From Bacillota bacterium (GTDB lineage: Bacteria; Bacillota_I; Bacilli_A; RF39; UBA660): a stretch of DNA of 64,000 nucleotides. Location: positions 67,797 to 131,796 of the forward strand of contig JAEYYH010000005.1 in the NCBI GenBank assembly GCA_023430885.1, given 5' to 3'. Below are positions 51,505 to 59,839 of this stretch, one piece after another. Position numbers and translations under genes: made by a program. Every line of letters begins with the position of its first letter. Position 1 is the stretch's first letter. The notes under the pieces were generated by a model. It saw only the letters and a list, made by a program, of their open reading frames with translations, had not been told where the DNA came from and made no database searches.

Positions 51505-51641
51505 AAAGTTAATAATTTAAAGGAAATGTAGTAGCTCATCTATGTAAGTTTTTAAAATTCTTTTTATTAGAGAGAGTGAGATGATGCGTGAAATAATATA
51601 AAAGGAAAGTTAGTATTTATATTGATATAATAGGAGGAAAA

Positions 51642-52115
51642 ATGAAAATAATATCAAGATTAACTTTTGTCCCTTTAATTCTTTTTACTATTTTATGCAC
51701 TTTTACCTTTAATAATAGAGTTAAAGCGTTGTACAATCCAACTTCATATTATGACGCAATTTCTTGGATATACACATATGATGCTACATATACTCCATCT
51801 TACAATTGTCTGGGTTGGGCTACTGGAAGTATGACGTGGGAGTGGCCATCATTATGGGGAAGCGCAGCTACTAAAAGTCAGGTTGATGCTTATCTCATAT
51901 CCAAAGGATACTATTCCGTTTCTTCTACCTCTACTGTAAAAAAAATAATAGCTTATGGTTCAAGCACTAGTTCTATAGTACATTTTGCTAAAGTTAATTC
52001 AGGAGCTGTTTCAGCAAAATGGGGTCAACTTGAAAGATTTACACATGGAATTAGTATAAATCCATACATATCTACAGGTGTTTATGGATCATCAAGGGCA
52101 TATTATGCTAAGTAA
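51642..52115 (+). CDS. Secreted protein with Cys-His (NlpC/DUF7689-like) pattern
   Basis: 157 residues. A signal peptide (about 1-29, ending VKA) precedes a compact domain with YNCLGWATGSMTWEWP, VDAYLISKGY, SSIVHFAKVNSGAVSAKWGQ and RFTHGISINPY. The NC-GWA...W-P opening and a later HFAK-type His resemble DUF7689-like Cys/His hydrolase-fold proteins. The match is by pattern only, so enzyme activity is inferred. AGGAGG precedes the ATG. Two more exported proteins follow. Confidence 0.7.
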   Translation: MKIISRLTFVPLILFTILCTFTFNNRVKALYNPTSYYDAISWIYTYDATYTPSYNCLGWATGSMTWEWPSLWGSAATKSQVDAYLISKGYYSVSSTSTVKKIIAYGSSTSSIVHFAKVNSGAVSAKWGQLERFTHGISINPYISTGVYGSSRAYYAK

Positions 52116-52130
52116 GGAGGATAAAAGTAA

Positions 52131-52904
52131 ATGAAAAAAATATTATTAATAGCTATATTTATTCTTTTTGTAACTTTTGTATTGTTTTTCGCTGATAGAA
52201 AAACTTTATATGCAAAAACAATGGAGAACGTAAACACCATATCAGAAGAAATAAACAATGATATGAGTGATTTGATATTAAGTAGCAATATACTAAGTTA
52301 TTCCTCTAGTCCTTATGAAATAGTAGCTAATAATGAGGATTATGACAAACTTGTATCTTTAGGAGTTGTTGCAGTAAAACCTCTATATGATAAAATTATT
52401 AATAGTCCTGAGAATGGATTAATTGAATATATATATGCTATGGCAATAGAAGATATAATGTCACAAAATTTCACATATGTGACAAATTCAAGCCAATTAA
52501 ACCTTGAGGTTATGGAAGAAAACCATTATACTATTGAAGATTTAAATTATGGTTGGGCTAATGCGAAGGAATTTGCTGAAGCTTTCTCAACATACATAAA
52601 AGAAATTCCAGCAACATATGAAAGTATAAAAAATAATAAAACACTAACTTATGATATTAAGATTGAAAAAATGTCGAAAATAGGATTAGGTGTTATACCA
52701 TATCTTATAGAAGAAATAAATGATAGTACAGATTCAATAGATTTAGCTAAGGATGCGTTGATTTCAATTTTGATTAATTATAACATGGATAAAGAATTTA
52801 CAGATTCTTTTTCAAAAATTAACGATAGTTATGAAAAAGATTCATTAATAACTATTTGGATAGATAAAAATTTTGAAACATATGATTTATTAAAACAGAT
52901 ATAG
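52131..52904 (+). CDS. Exported helical-repeat protein, function unknown
   Basis: 257 residues. An N-terminal helix (about 3-22) and basic/Ala boundary suggest export or anchoring. Two similar helical units, YDKLVSLGVVAVKPLYDKIINS (about 75-100) and IEKMSKIGLGVIPYLIEEINDS (about 180-205), look like HEAT-type repeats seen in exported Firmicutes proteins. The gene starts 15 bases after the Cys-His protein gene, with AAGGAGG upstream, so it may be the partner or immunity protein. That role is speculation. Confidence 0.65.
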   Translation: MKKILLIAIFILFVTFVLFFADRKTLYAKTMENVNTISEEINNDMSDLILSSNILSYSSSPYEIVANNEDYDKLVSLGVVAVKPLYDKIINSPENGLIEYIYAMAIEDIMSQNFTYVTNSSQLNLEVMEENHYTIEDLNYGWANAKEFAEAFSTYIKEIPATYESIKNNKTLTYDIKIEKMSKIGLGVIPYLIEEINDSTDSIDLAKDALISILINYNMDKEFTDSFSKINDSYEKDSLITIWIDKNFETYDLLKQI

Positions 52905-52947
52905 AATTAAAATAAAATTTTATATATTTTACAAGTTAGGAGGTCTT

Positions 52948-53388
52948 ATGAAAATAAGTAAAAATAAATTTGTTATTATATTAGGAGCTATAAGTGTTTT
53001 GATTTTTGGAATAGTTATTTTTAATCTTTGTCGTAATAAATCTGATAACTATTTTTATGTTAAAACTACTGTCACAAAATATTCTTCTTCAATGAGTCAA
53101 CTAAAAGGATTTCCATTTAAAATAATGTGTAATAATGATCAAAAAATTACAATTACAATTACTGATGGTTTTTTATTTAACAATATTAATCTAGTTGAAA
53201 GCAATAACAATACATATGTAGCAAATTGCAACCAAACAGTATATTGGAATTTTATGGATGAAGAAAATAATATTAAAGACATAGATACTGTCAAATTATA
53301 TTTTAAATCATCTGATAGCAAATTAGTTGAAGAAGAGTTTGCTTTAAAGCGTGATACTGATGGCAATTATTTACTAACTTCTAATTAA
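52948..53388 (+). CDS. Membrane-anchored protein, function unknown
   Basis: 146 residues with one N-terminal helix (about 8-27) and an extracytoplasmic beta-rich domain containing two Cys (KIMCNND and VANCNQT) that could pair. I do not recognise a family. TAGGAGG precedes the ATG. It is the last of three genes for exported proteins and ends at a terminator. Confidence 0.65.
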   Translation: MKISKNKFVIILGAISVLIFGIVIFNLCRNKSDNYFYVKTTVTKYSSSMSQLKGFPFKIMCNNDQKITITITDGFLFNNINLVESNNNTYVANCNQTVYWNFMDEENNIKDIDTVKLYFKSSDSKLVEEEFALKRDTDGNYLLTSN

Positions 53389-53407
53389 TTTTATTGATTA
53401 AACTTTT

Positions 53408-53432
53408 GAGATTTTAATAAAATCTCTTTTTT
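53408..53432 (+). terminator. Intrinsic terminator of the secreted-protein island
   Basis: 8-bp stem (53408-53415 with 53419-53426), 3-base loop, T run. Confidence 0.9.
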
Positions 53433-53679
53433 AAGTTCAATAGATTGCTAGATATATTTCTATACTAGATTGCTACAATAATACCACAACATACTAACTA
53501 TATTTGAATTTTTCATAATAAATATTCTTAATAACAGTCGTAAACTTTACTTTTCATTTTGCGTATTTAAAATTTTTACTAAAATACAATTAAAATGTAG
53601 TATATATATATAATGATTATAAAATATTTAAAATAAAGTTATAATTTAATTATTACATATATTTTTTATAAGAAAAAAA
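53433..53679. other. AT-rich intergenic stretch, nothing recognised
   Basis: About 250 bases with runs of alternating T and A. Several TATAAT-like words occur by composition; no gene or structured RNA is evident. Confidence 0.5.
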
Positions 53680-53688
53680 TGATATACT
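53680..53688 (+). promoter_or_regulatory. Extended -10 promoter of a prepilin gene
   Basis: TGATATACT. From 53683 on, 20 bases are identical to the promoter start region at 38869 of another prepilin gene. Confidence 0.75.
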
Positions 53689-53714
53689 ATTTATAGATGA
53701 TAAGGAAGTGCCAT

Positions 53715-54101
53715 ATGTATAAAAAAAGAAATGGTTTCTCATTAGTAGAATTATTAGCAGTTATTATATTATTAGGTGTTGTTGCACTAATAATTGTGCC
53801 ATCAGCAATAAAAACTCTAGAAAATTCTAAAAAACAATCTTTTGAAAATAGTGTTATTGGTTTGATAACGTCTGCTACTAACTATATGGGTACAAGTGAT
53901 TTTGTAGAATGGCCAGGTGGTTTAACTATAAGTAATATTCAAACAAATAATTTATTTGAAGCTAAGAACATTGATAAGTTTACGGGTGGTACTTTATATA
54001 ATAGTTATGGAACCATAACTGTCCAAAATATAACTGATGGTAATTACTGTGCCAATGGTAAGAAAAATAGTTTAACCATTACTAAAGGAAATTGTAGTTA
54101 A
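53715..54101 (+). CDS. Type IV prepilin-like protein
   Basis: 128 residues. A seven-residue leader MYKKRNG ends before FSLVELL, the class III motif with Glu at +5 and Ser for Thr, followed by a hydrophobic helix to about residue 28. The small head has a C-terminal Cys pair (YCANGKK ... GNCS). ATG 53715 is chosen because AAGGAAG (53702-53708) is 6 bases upstream; ATG 53697 would lie at the expected transcription start. Confidence 0.87.
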   Translation: MYKKRNGFSLVELLAVIILLGVVALIIVPSAIKTLENSKKQSFENSVIGLITSATNYMGTSDFVEWPGGLTISNIQTNNLFEAKNIDKFTGGTLYNSYGTITVQNITDGNYCANGKKNSLTITKGNCS

Positions 54102-54109
54102 ACTTCATT

Positions 54110-54150
54110 GCCTAATTGGTTATAGTGTGTTATAATTGATTAGGCTTTTT
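54110..54150 (+). terminator. Terminator hairpin containing the next promoter
   Basis: 7-bp outer stem (54110-54116 with 54139-54145), small internal loop, 5-bp inner stem (54120-54124 with 54131-54135), T run 54146-54150. Its 3' arm carries TATAAT at 54131-54136. Confidence 0.75.
54128..54136 (+). promoter_or_regulatory. Extended -10 promoter of the RNase J-like gene
   Basis: TGTTATAAT inside the terminator hairpin of the preceding gene, 35 bases before ATG 54172. A transcript starting near 54143 would lack the hairpin. Confidence 0.78.
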
Positions 54151-54171
54151 TAATGGAAAGAAAGGAGATTT

Positions 54172-55818
54172 ATGAGTAAAATAAAAATATTTGCATTAGG
54201 GGGATTAAATGATATCGGCAAAAACATGTATGTTGTTGAAGTTGATAAAGATATCTTTTTATTTGATGCAGGATTAAAATATGCGGATGACAAAATGTTA
54301 GGTGTAGATTATATAATTCCTAACTTTGATTATTTAAAAGAAAATATTGCAAGAGTGCAAGGGTTATTTATTACCCATGGGCATCAATTACAAATGGGAG
54401 CAGTAGCGGATATATTAACGGAATTACCAACTTTAAAGATTTATGGTACTGCTTTTACTTTAAACATGTTAAGAGAAGAATTAACTAACGAAGGTATGAA
54501 AACGGATAATCTATTTGAATTAAAACCTCATCGTAAAGTTAACTTTGGAAGTAATGCTATATTTCCAATAAGTCTTACTCATTCTGTACCAGATACAGTA
54601 GGATATGTACTATATACACCAGATGGAGCTATATTCTATACTGGAAACTTTGCTTTTGATCCTACCATGGTAGGACCATATAAAACAGATATAGGTAAAC
54701 TTGCATATGTTGGTAAACAAGGAGTACTTTGTTTACTTAGTGAGTCATTATATGCTGATAAGAAGGGGTATACTTCCCCACAACATCGTTGTTCTTCTAT
54801 ATTTCGTGAAATGCTTGGTAAGAATGAAGGAAGAGTTCTTTTTAATATTTACGATTCCCAAGTTTATAGAATCCAAGAATTATTAACTGAAATAGAGAGA
54901 ACAAATCGAAAAGTTATTATTATGGGAAAAACTTTAGAAACACTTATTTATAATTGTATAGATAACGGTTATATAAAGTTTGATAAAACTAAAATTGGTA
55001 ATATTCATGATGTAAATGATAGAGGTACTATAGTAATTATTTCAGATGAAAGAGAAAAACCATTCTCAAATATCAAGAGAATAATAAGAGGTACTGATAA
55101 GTTTATTAAGATTACTCCAGCTGATACAGTGGTTTTTGCTTCACAAGTATATGATGGCATGGAAAAAACAGCCACTGCTACTTATGATAGTTTAGCTAAA
55201 TTAGGATGTAACTTAGTTATATTATCTACTAAAAAGTATTTATCACTTCATGCATCAAGTGAAGATTTAATGCTTATGCTTGATTTAATGCAACCAAAAT
55301 ACTATTTCCCTGTAATTGGAGAATATAGACATCAAGTGGCTAATGCTGAAGTAGCTAAGCAAATTGGTATGAAAGAAGAAAACATCTTGCTTAGATTAGA
55401 TGGTGATGTAATTACTTTTGAAAATGGTAATTTAGTTAATAATAATGAAAAAGTAAAAATAGATGATATTTTAATAGATGGTAAAACAATAGGTGATATT
55501 GGTGAAGCTGTATTAAAAGATCGTGAAGCACTTAGTGATAATGGTATTGTAGTAGTAACTGCCACTATCGATAGAGCAACAAAGAAAGTACTAGCTGGAC
55601 CTGAAATATTAACACGTGGTTTTATTTATATAAAAGATAATATAGATATAATTAAAGAAGCTGAAAGAATTTCATTAGAAGTTATTAATGATAATATAAA
55701 AGAAAACTACGTAGATTTTAATAAAATAAAAGCTGGTATTAGAGATAAAGTTGGTAGATATTTATATTCTGAAACAGAATGTAAACCAATGGTTTTACTT
55801 GTTATGCAAGAGGTTTAA
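54172..55818 (+). CDS. RNase J family protein with degenerate active site (J2-like)
   Basis: 548 residues with the full RNase J layout: metallo-beta-lactamase core, beta-CASP insert (about 205-350), C-terminal domain with VVTATIDRATKKVLAGPEILTRGFIY. The metal site is broken. HxHxDH reads HGHQLQ (69-74), losing Asp and His. TGDF reads TGNF (Asn159), and PVHGEYR reads PVIGEYR (Ile382). His69, His71 and His137 remain. Bacillus RNase J2 is also degenerate and supports J1 in a complex; this one is more extreme. It may be a structural partner of an RNase J1 encoded elsewhere. Confidence 0.9.
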   Translation: MSKIKIFALGGLNDIGKNMYVVEVDKDIFLFDAGLKYADDKMLGVDYIIPNFDYLKENIARVQGLFITHGHQLQMGAVADILTELPTLKIYGTAFTLNMLREELTNEGMKTDNLFELKPHRKVNFGSNAIFPISLTHSVPDTVGYVLYTPDGAIFYTGNFAFDPTMVGPYKTDIGKLAYVGKQGVLCLLSESLYADKKGYTSPQHRCSSIFREMLGKNEGRVLFNIYDSQVYRIQELLTEIERTNRKVIIMGKTLETLIYNCIDNGYIKFDKTKIGNIHDVNDRGTIVIISDEREKPFSNIKRIIRGTDKFIKITPADTVVFASQVYDGMEKTATATYDSLAKLGCNLVILSTKKYLSLHASSEDLMLMLDLMQPKYYFPVIGEYRHQVANAEVAKQIGMKEENILLRLDGDVITFENGNLVNNNEKVKIDDILIDGKTIGDIGEAVLKDREALSDNGIVVVTATIDRATKKVLAGPEILTRGFIYIKDNIDIIKEAERISLEVINDNIKENYVDFNKIKAGIRDKVGRYLYSETECKPMVLLVMQEV

Positions 55819-55831
55819 TACCTCTTTTTTT
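55808..55831 (+). terminator. Intrinsic terminator of the RNase J-like gene
   Basis: 7-bp stem (55808-55814 with 55820-55826), loop containing the stop codon, T run. Confidence 0.9.
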
Positions 55832-55840
55832 GTGCAAATG

Positions 55841-55849
55841 TGATATACT
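55841..55849 (+). promoter_or_regulatory. Extended -10 promoter
   Basis: TGATATACT, 18 bases before ATG 55868. TATAAT at 55850-55855 is an alternative without TG. Confidence 0.65.
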
Positions 55850-55867
55850 TATAATAGAGGTGTTAAT

Positions 55868-56182
55868 ATGAAAGAAGTTATTGTAACAAATTTAGGTAAT
55901 TCTGGGTTACTTATACCAGGAGCCATTATAATATTGATTTTATTTATTGTATTACGTTTTTTTAGAGCATTATTTTCAGCTTCGTTTATAGGCTTTATTT
56001 TATCATTGGTATCATACTTTGTATATGACTATATTTATATGAATTTCCCGTTAGTAGCATGTCTTTCATTTCTACTTTGTCTTACAGGATTTAGTAGTGG
56101 TGGTATTATAAGAAAAGTACTTGCTCTTATTGGTCTAATTTTATCAGGATATATTATAATTCATACATTAGGTTTTGTTTAA
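55868..56182 (+). CDS. Uncharacterised membrane protein
   Basis: 104 residues with about four helices (15-32, 36-53, 57-76, 84-102) and almost no polar loops. No motif recognised. TAGAGGTG precedes the ATG. It is monocistronic. Confidence 0.65.
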   Translation: MKEVIVTNLGNSGLLIPGAIIILILFIVLRFFRALFSASFIGFILSLVSYFVYDYIYMNFPLVACLSFLLCLTGFSSGGIIRKVLALIGLILSGYIIIHTLGFV

Positions 56183-56186
56183 ATTT

Positions 56187-56208
56187 GAGGATGCATTCCT
56201 CTTTTTTA
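56187..56208 (+). terminator. Short intrinsic terminator
   Basis: 5-bp stem (56187-56191 with 56197-56201), loop TGCAT, T run. Confidence 0.65.
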
Positions 56209-56237
56209 TTGATATAAAATCTAAAAAGATATATAAT
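56209..56237 (+). promoter_or_regulatory. -35/-10 promoter of the antiporter operon
   Basis: TTGATA, 17-base spacer, TATAAT, 24 bases before ATG 56262. Confidence 0.75.
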
Positions 56238-56261
56238 AAAAGTAGAAAGTAGGAAAGTAAA

Positions 56262-56594
56262 ATGAAATTAGTCGTATTGATTTTAAAAGATGAAGAACTA
56301 TTAGATACATTTATAAAAAAATGTACTAGTAACAATATAAAAAATATAACTGTTCTTGAAAGTAATTCATATGAAACAGAAAAAATTGGTAGTAAAAGAA
56401 AACACGATTCTCATATTCTTAATTCCATAAGATATATGCTTGATTATTATAATGATGAAAGTAGAACTATATTAGTCCCAGTTAATAATGAAAAGTTGGA
56501 AGAATTAAAAAATATTATTAAAAGTTTAGTGCCAAGTGAACATTATACTTTAATGGTTGTTAATTTAGAAGAAATAATAGGACTTGAAAAGTAA
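56262..56594 (+). CDS. Small PII-like protein coupled to the antiporter gene
   Basis: 110 residues, soluble. The opening MKLVVLILKDEELLDTFIKKCTSNNIKNITVLES and the end HYTLMVVNLEEIIGLE suggest a ferredoxin-like alpha/beta fold of PII size. A T-loop-like stretch (SYETEKIGSKRKHDSHIL) lies between. PII-like proteins often sit next to transporters and regulate them. Its stop overlaps the antiporter start by one base (TAATG), which supports a regulatory partnership. Family membership is inferred. Confidence 0.6.
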   Translation: MKLVVLILKDEELLDTFIKKCTSNNIKNITVLESNSYETEKIGSKRKHDSHILNSIRYMLDYYNDESRTILVPVNNEKLEELKNIIKSLVPSEHYTLMVVNLEEIIGLEK

Positions 56595-57757
56595 TGGAAA
56601 TTTTATTTGATTTATCAATAATATTTATTTTTGGTTTACTAATTGGACAAGTTCTTAAAAAGGTGAAGTTACCAGAAGTAATGGGATATCTAATAGCTGG
56701 TATTGTTATAGGACCTTATGTTCTTAATTTAGTTACATTAGATAGTTTAAATAGCATGGAACTGTTTTCTACTATTGCATTATCTTTTGTTTCATTTTTA
56801 ATAGGTGCTGAATTTAAATGGAATTATGTTAAAAGACTTGGGAAAAAGCCTTTTATTATTGGCTTAACCTGTTCACTATTTACTATGTTTGTAGTAACTG
56901 CTTGCTTATACTTAGCAGGAACTACTATAAGTTTTGCTTTAATTATGGGAGCAATTGCTTCAGCAACTGCTCCAGTTGCTATAATGATGATTGTTAAAGA
57001 ATACAGATCACGAGGAGAATTAACTGATACTATGCTTAGTGTTATTGCCATAGATGATGTTATTTCTGTTATAATCTTTGGCTTTACAATAGTAATAGCC
57101 CAGTATTTAGAATCAGGTAGTGCTACTTTAGAAGGTATAATGCAACCTTTTTCTGAAATAGGCATATCACTTATAATGGGAACTGTTTTAGGATTGTTTT
57201 TAGGAGTAACTGCTAAGCTTTTTAAAACAAGAAATAATATTATATGTATGATATTAGTAACAGTTTTTACTGCAATACTAATAGCCGACTATGCAGAAAT
57301 ACCATCTATACTTATGTGTATGATTACAGGAATGGTATTTGTTAATGCATATAACAGAAACTTTACTGATAAAGTACTTGATGTAATGGATGATATATCA
57401 TCACCGCTTATGATAATATTTTTTGTAATAAGTGGTGCTAGTTTAGATTTTAAGGTTCTGCCAGCAATAGGAGTAATTGGAATAATATTCATATTAGCAA
57501 GAGCATTTGGTAAAATATTTGGGGCTTATTTAGGAGCGACAATAGGAAAGAGTTCTAATAAAGTACGAAATTATTTAGGACCAACATTACTTTCTGAAAC
57601 AGGTATTGCTATTGGACTTGCCTTACTTGCCAAAGAAGTATTTCCAAATGACGGTGAAACTTTGATAGCAATAACTATTGCATCAAGCTTTATATTTGAT
57701 ATGATAGGTCCTTTCTTAGTTAAACTTAGTCTTAAAAAAGCAGGGGAGATAAAATAA
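56594..57757 (+). CDS. CPA2-family cation:proton antiporter (Kef-type membrane domain)
   Basis: 387 residues, about 12 helices, without a RCK/TrkA domain. Typical segments: LPEVMGYLIAGIVIGPYVL, SFVSFLIGAEFKWNYVK, ASATAPVAIMMIVKEY, the ion-binding IAIDDVISVIIFG, and FFVISGASLDFKVL. It exchanges Na+ or K+ for H+ at the membrane. Lacking its own regulatory domain, it may be controlled by the small protein encoded just upstream, which overlaps it by one base. Confidence 0.92.
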   Translation: MEILFDLSIIFIFGLLIGQVLKKVKLPEVMGYLIAGIVIGPYVLNLVTLDSLNSMELFSTIALSFVSFLIGAEFKWNYVKRLGKKPFIIGLTCSLFTMFVVTACLYLAGTTISFALIMGAIASATAPVAIMMIVKEYRSRGELTDTMLSVIAIDDVISVIIFGFTIVIAQYLESGSATLEGIMQPFSEIGISLIMGTVLGLFLGVTAKLFKTRNNIICMILVTVFTAILIADYAEIPSILMCMITGMVFVNAYNRNFTDKVLDVMDDISSPLMIIFFVISGASLDFKVLPAIGVIGIIFILARAFGKIFGAYLGATIGKSSNKVRNYLGPTLLSETGIAIGLALLAKEVFPNDGETLIAITIASSFIFDMIGPFLVKLSLKKAGEIK

Positions 57758-57767
57758 CAACATATTT

Positions 57768-57797
57768 AAGTAGATAGATTATTCTATCTACTTTTAT
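57768..57797 (+). terminator. Intrinsic terminator of the antiporter operon
   Basis: Perfect 11-bp stem (57768-57778 with 57783-57793), loop TTAT, T-rich tract. Confidence 0.9.
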
Positions 57798-57804
57798 TAT
57801 CACC

Positions 57805-57833
57805 TTGAAAAAAACATCTATTTATGGTATTAT
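57805..57833 (+). promoter_or_regulatory. Promoter of miaB
   Basis: TTGAAA, 17-base spacer ending TGG, TATTAT. Both a -35 and a TGN element are present. Confidence 0.85.
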
Positions 57834-57858
57834 CTTTAGGTGGAAATGAGTGATTTAT

Positions 57859-59286
57859 ATGCAAATACCTAGTTTAAAAGAAGCACAAAAAAGAACTAGT
57901 AGAAAAGTAGAAATAAAAGAGAACGAATATGTTCTTAATGATAATCTTAAGGTTTTAGGTAAAGGTAAAAAATATTTTATTAAAACTTATGGATGTCAAA
58001 TGAATGAACATGATTCAGAAAATATAAAAGCCATTCTTGAAGATATGAGTTTTACAGGAACTGAAGTAATGGAAGATGCAGATTTTATATTATTAAATAC
58101 CTGCGCAATAAGAGAAAATGCACATAATAAAGTATTTGGTATGCTTGGAAGAATTAAACATCTTAAGGAAACGAAACCTAATATTATTACTGGTGTTTGT
58201 GGATGTATGATGCAAGAAGAAGCAGTAGTAGAAGAAATAGTAAAGAAATTTAAGTGGATGGACGTTGTATTTGGTACACATAATATTCATAATTTACCTA
58301 ATATTTTGAATACAGCCTTATCAAAAAATGCTTTAGAAGTAGAAGTACAGAGTATTGAAGGGGATGTTCTAGAAAATATTCCAGTAAAAAGAGATAGTAA
58401 ATATAAAGCATGGGTTAATATAATGTATGGTTGTGATAAGTTCTGTACTTACTGCATAGTTCCTTATACAAGAGGTAAACAAAGAAGTAGAGAACCAAAG
58501 TTTATTATAGAAGAAGTAAAACAACTAGTAGCTGATGGTTATAAAGAGGTTACACTTTTAGGGCAAAATGTTAACGCTTATGGAAAAGATTTAGAGCTTG
58601 ATTATGATTATACAATGACTAATTTACTTGAGGATGTAGCAAAAACAGGTATTCCTCGTATTAGATTTGTAACTAGCCATCCTTGGGACTTTAATGACGA
58701 CATGATTGAAGTAATAAGTAAATATGATAATATAATGCCTTATATCCATTTGCCACTTCAATCAGGATCATCTAAAATACTTAAACTGATGGGTAGAAGA
58801 TATACTAAGGAAGATTACTTAACTTTATATAATAAATTAAGAAAATCAATTTCACATAGTTCAATAACAACTGACATTATAGTAGGTTTCCCTGGAGAAA
58901 CTAAAGAAGACTTTGCAGAAACACTTGATGTAGTAAATACATGCAAATATGACTCAGCCTTTACTTTTATATTTTCACCAAGAATTGGTACACCAGCTTG
59001 TCGTATGCAAGATGATGTATCTATGGCAGAAAAAAATAGCAGATTATATGAATTAAATGATTTAGTTAATAAATATGCTAAGGAAGCAAATGACATGTAC
59101 AAAGATAAAATTGTGCCAGTACTTTTAGAGAATTATAGTGAAAAAGATAATGCTATGTTAATGGGATATACTGATACAATGAAACTTGTTAATGTTAAGG
59201 CTGACCCTAAATATTTAGGTGAAATAGTTAATGTAAAAATCATCGATGTTAAAACATGGAGTATGGATGGAATTATAGTAGACTAA
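57859..59286 (+). CDS. miaB: tRNA-2-methylthio-N6-dimethylallyladenosine synthase
   Basis: Radical SAM methylthiotransferase acting on i6A37 of tRNA; 475 residues. The N-terminal domain has the auxiliary-cluster Cys in YGCQMNEHDSE, NTCAIRENA and VCGCM. The radical SAM motif is GCDKFCTYCIVPYTRG. HPWDFNDDM, IHLPLQSGSSKILKLMGRRY and GFPGETKEDF follow, then a TRAM domain (about 410-475). ATG 57859 fits the predicted transcript start near 57840; GTG 57850 is possible. Two unknown genes follow closely. Confidence 0.95.
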   Translation: MQIPSLKEAQKRTSRKVEIKENEYVLNDNLKVLGKGKKYFIKTYGCQMNEHDSENIKAILEDMSFTGTEVMEDADFILLNTCAIRENAHNKVFGMLGRIKHLKETKPNIITGVCGCMMQEEAVVEEIVKKFKWMDVVFGTHNIHNLPNILNTALSKNALEVEVQSIEGDVLENIPVKRDSKYKAWVNIMYGCDKFCTYCIVPYTRGKQRSREPKFIIEEVKQLVADGYKEVTLLGQNVNAYGKDLELDYDYTMTNLLEDVAKTGIPRIRFVTSHPWDFNDDMIEVISKYDNIMPYIHLPLQSGSSKILKLMGRRYTKEDYLTLYNKLRKSISHSSITTDIIVGFPGETKEDFAETLDVVNTCKYDSAFTFIFSPRIGTPACRMQDDVSMAEKNSRLYELNDLVNKYAKEANDMYKDKIVPVLLENYSEKDNAMLMGYTDTMKLVNVKADPKYLGEIVNVKIIDVKTWSMDGIIVD

Positions 59287-59301
59287 GAAGGAGGTTATTT
59301 T

Positions 59302-59805
59302 ATGAAGAATAACAAATTAGTTTTAGCACTTATAATGGGAATTGCAATAGGAATAACAATAGGTGCGCTAGCAACATATTTTATAATGAAGACAGGCGAA
59401 ACTAAACAAAAAGAAGAATATCAAAGTGAAAAACTTACCATTACAGAAAAATTAACTTTAGAAATAAAAAAGTTAACATTAAAAAATACTGTATACAATT
59501 ATGTAGATGCTGTTGAAAACAAAATGACAACTTTAAAAGAAGACGATGATAAATATGAAATTAAAGCAGGTATGTACATGCTAAAAGAAGAAGGAACTTT
59601 AAAGCAAGTTAATGAAACAACTTTAGAAGTTTTAACTGATGGTGCTACAATATCAAATGTTGATTTTGGAGAAGAAACACCAAATTTAGACAGCATGGTA
59701 TATATTACTGAAAAAGGAAAAGTAAGTGAAGCAGTTTTCTATGTAGATGGTTTCCAAATCACATATGATTTAGTTGGTACAAAAGTTACTGAAATAGAAA
59801 AATAG
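59302..59805 (+). CDS. Membrane-anchored protein, function unknown
   Basis: 167 residues: N-terminal membrane helix (about 7-29), a coiled-coil-like charged stretch (about 35-62) and a domain with LKNTVYNYVDAVENKM, followed by beta strands. VYNYVDAVEN resembles the first head helix of the prepilin proteins in this region, but there is no GFTLxE motif. It lies 15 bases after miaB with AAGGAGG upstream, probably in the same operon. Confidence 0.7.
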   Translation: MKNNKLVLALIMGIAIGITIGALATYFIMKTGETKQKEEYQSEKLTITEKLTLEIKKLTLKNTVYNYVDAVENKMTTLKEDDDKYEIKAGMYMLKEEGTLKQVNETTLEVLTDGATISNVDFGEETPNLDSMVYITEKGKVSEAVFYVDGFQITYDLVGTKVTEIEK

Positions 59806-59839
59806 TAATAGATTACTAATTTTAGAAAGGAGAGATAAT

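Noticed and set aside
51623..51631. TGATATAAT as the promoter of the 51642 gene
   Set aside because: Transcription would start inside or after the AGGAGG site at 51633-51638, leaving about four bases of leader. The promoter at 51476-51504 fits better.
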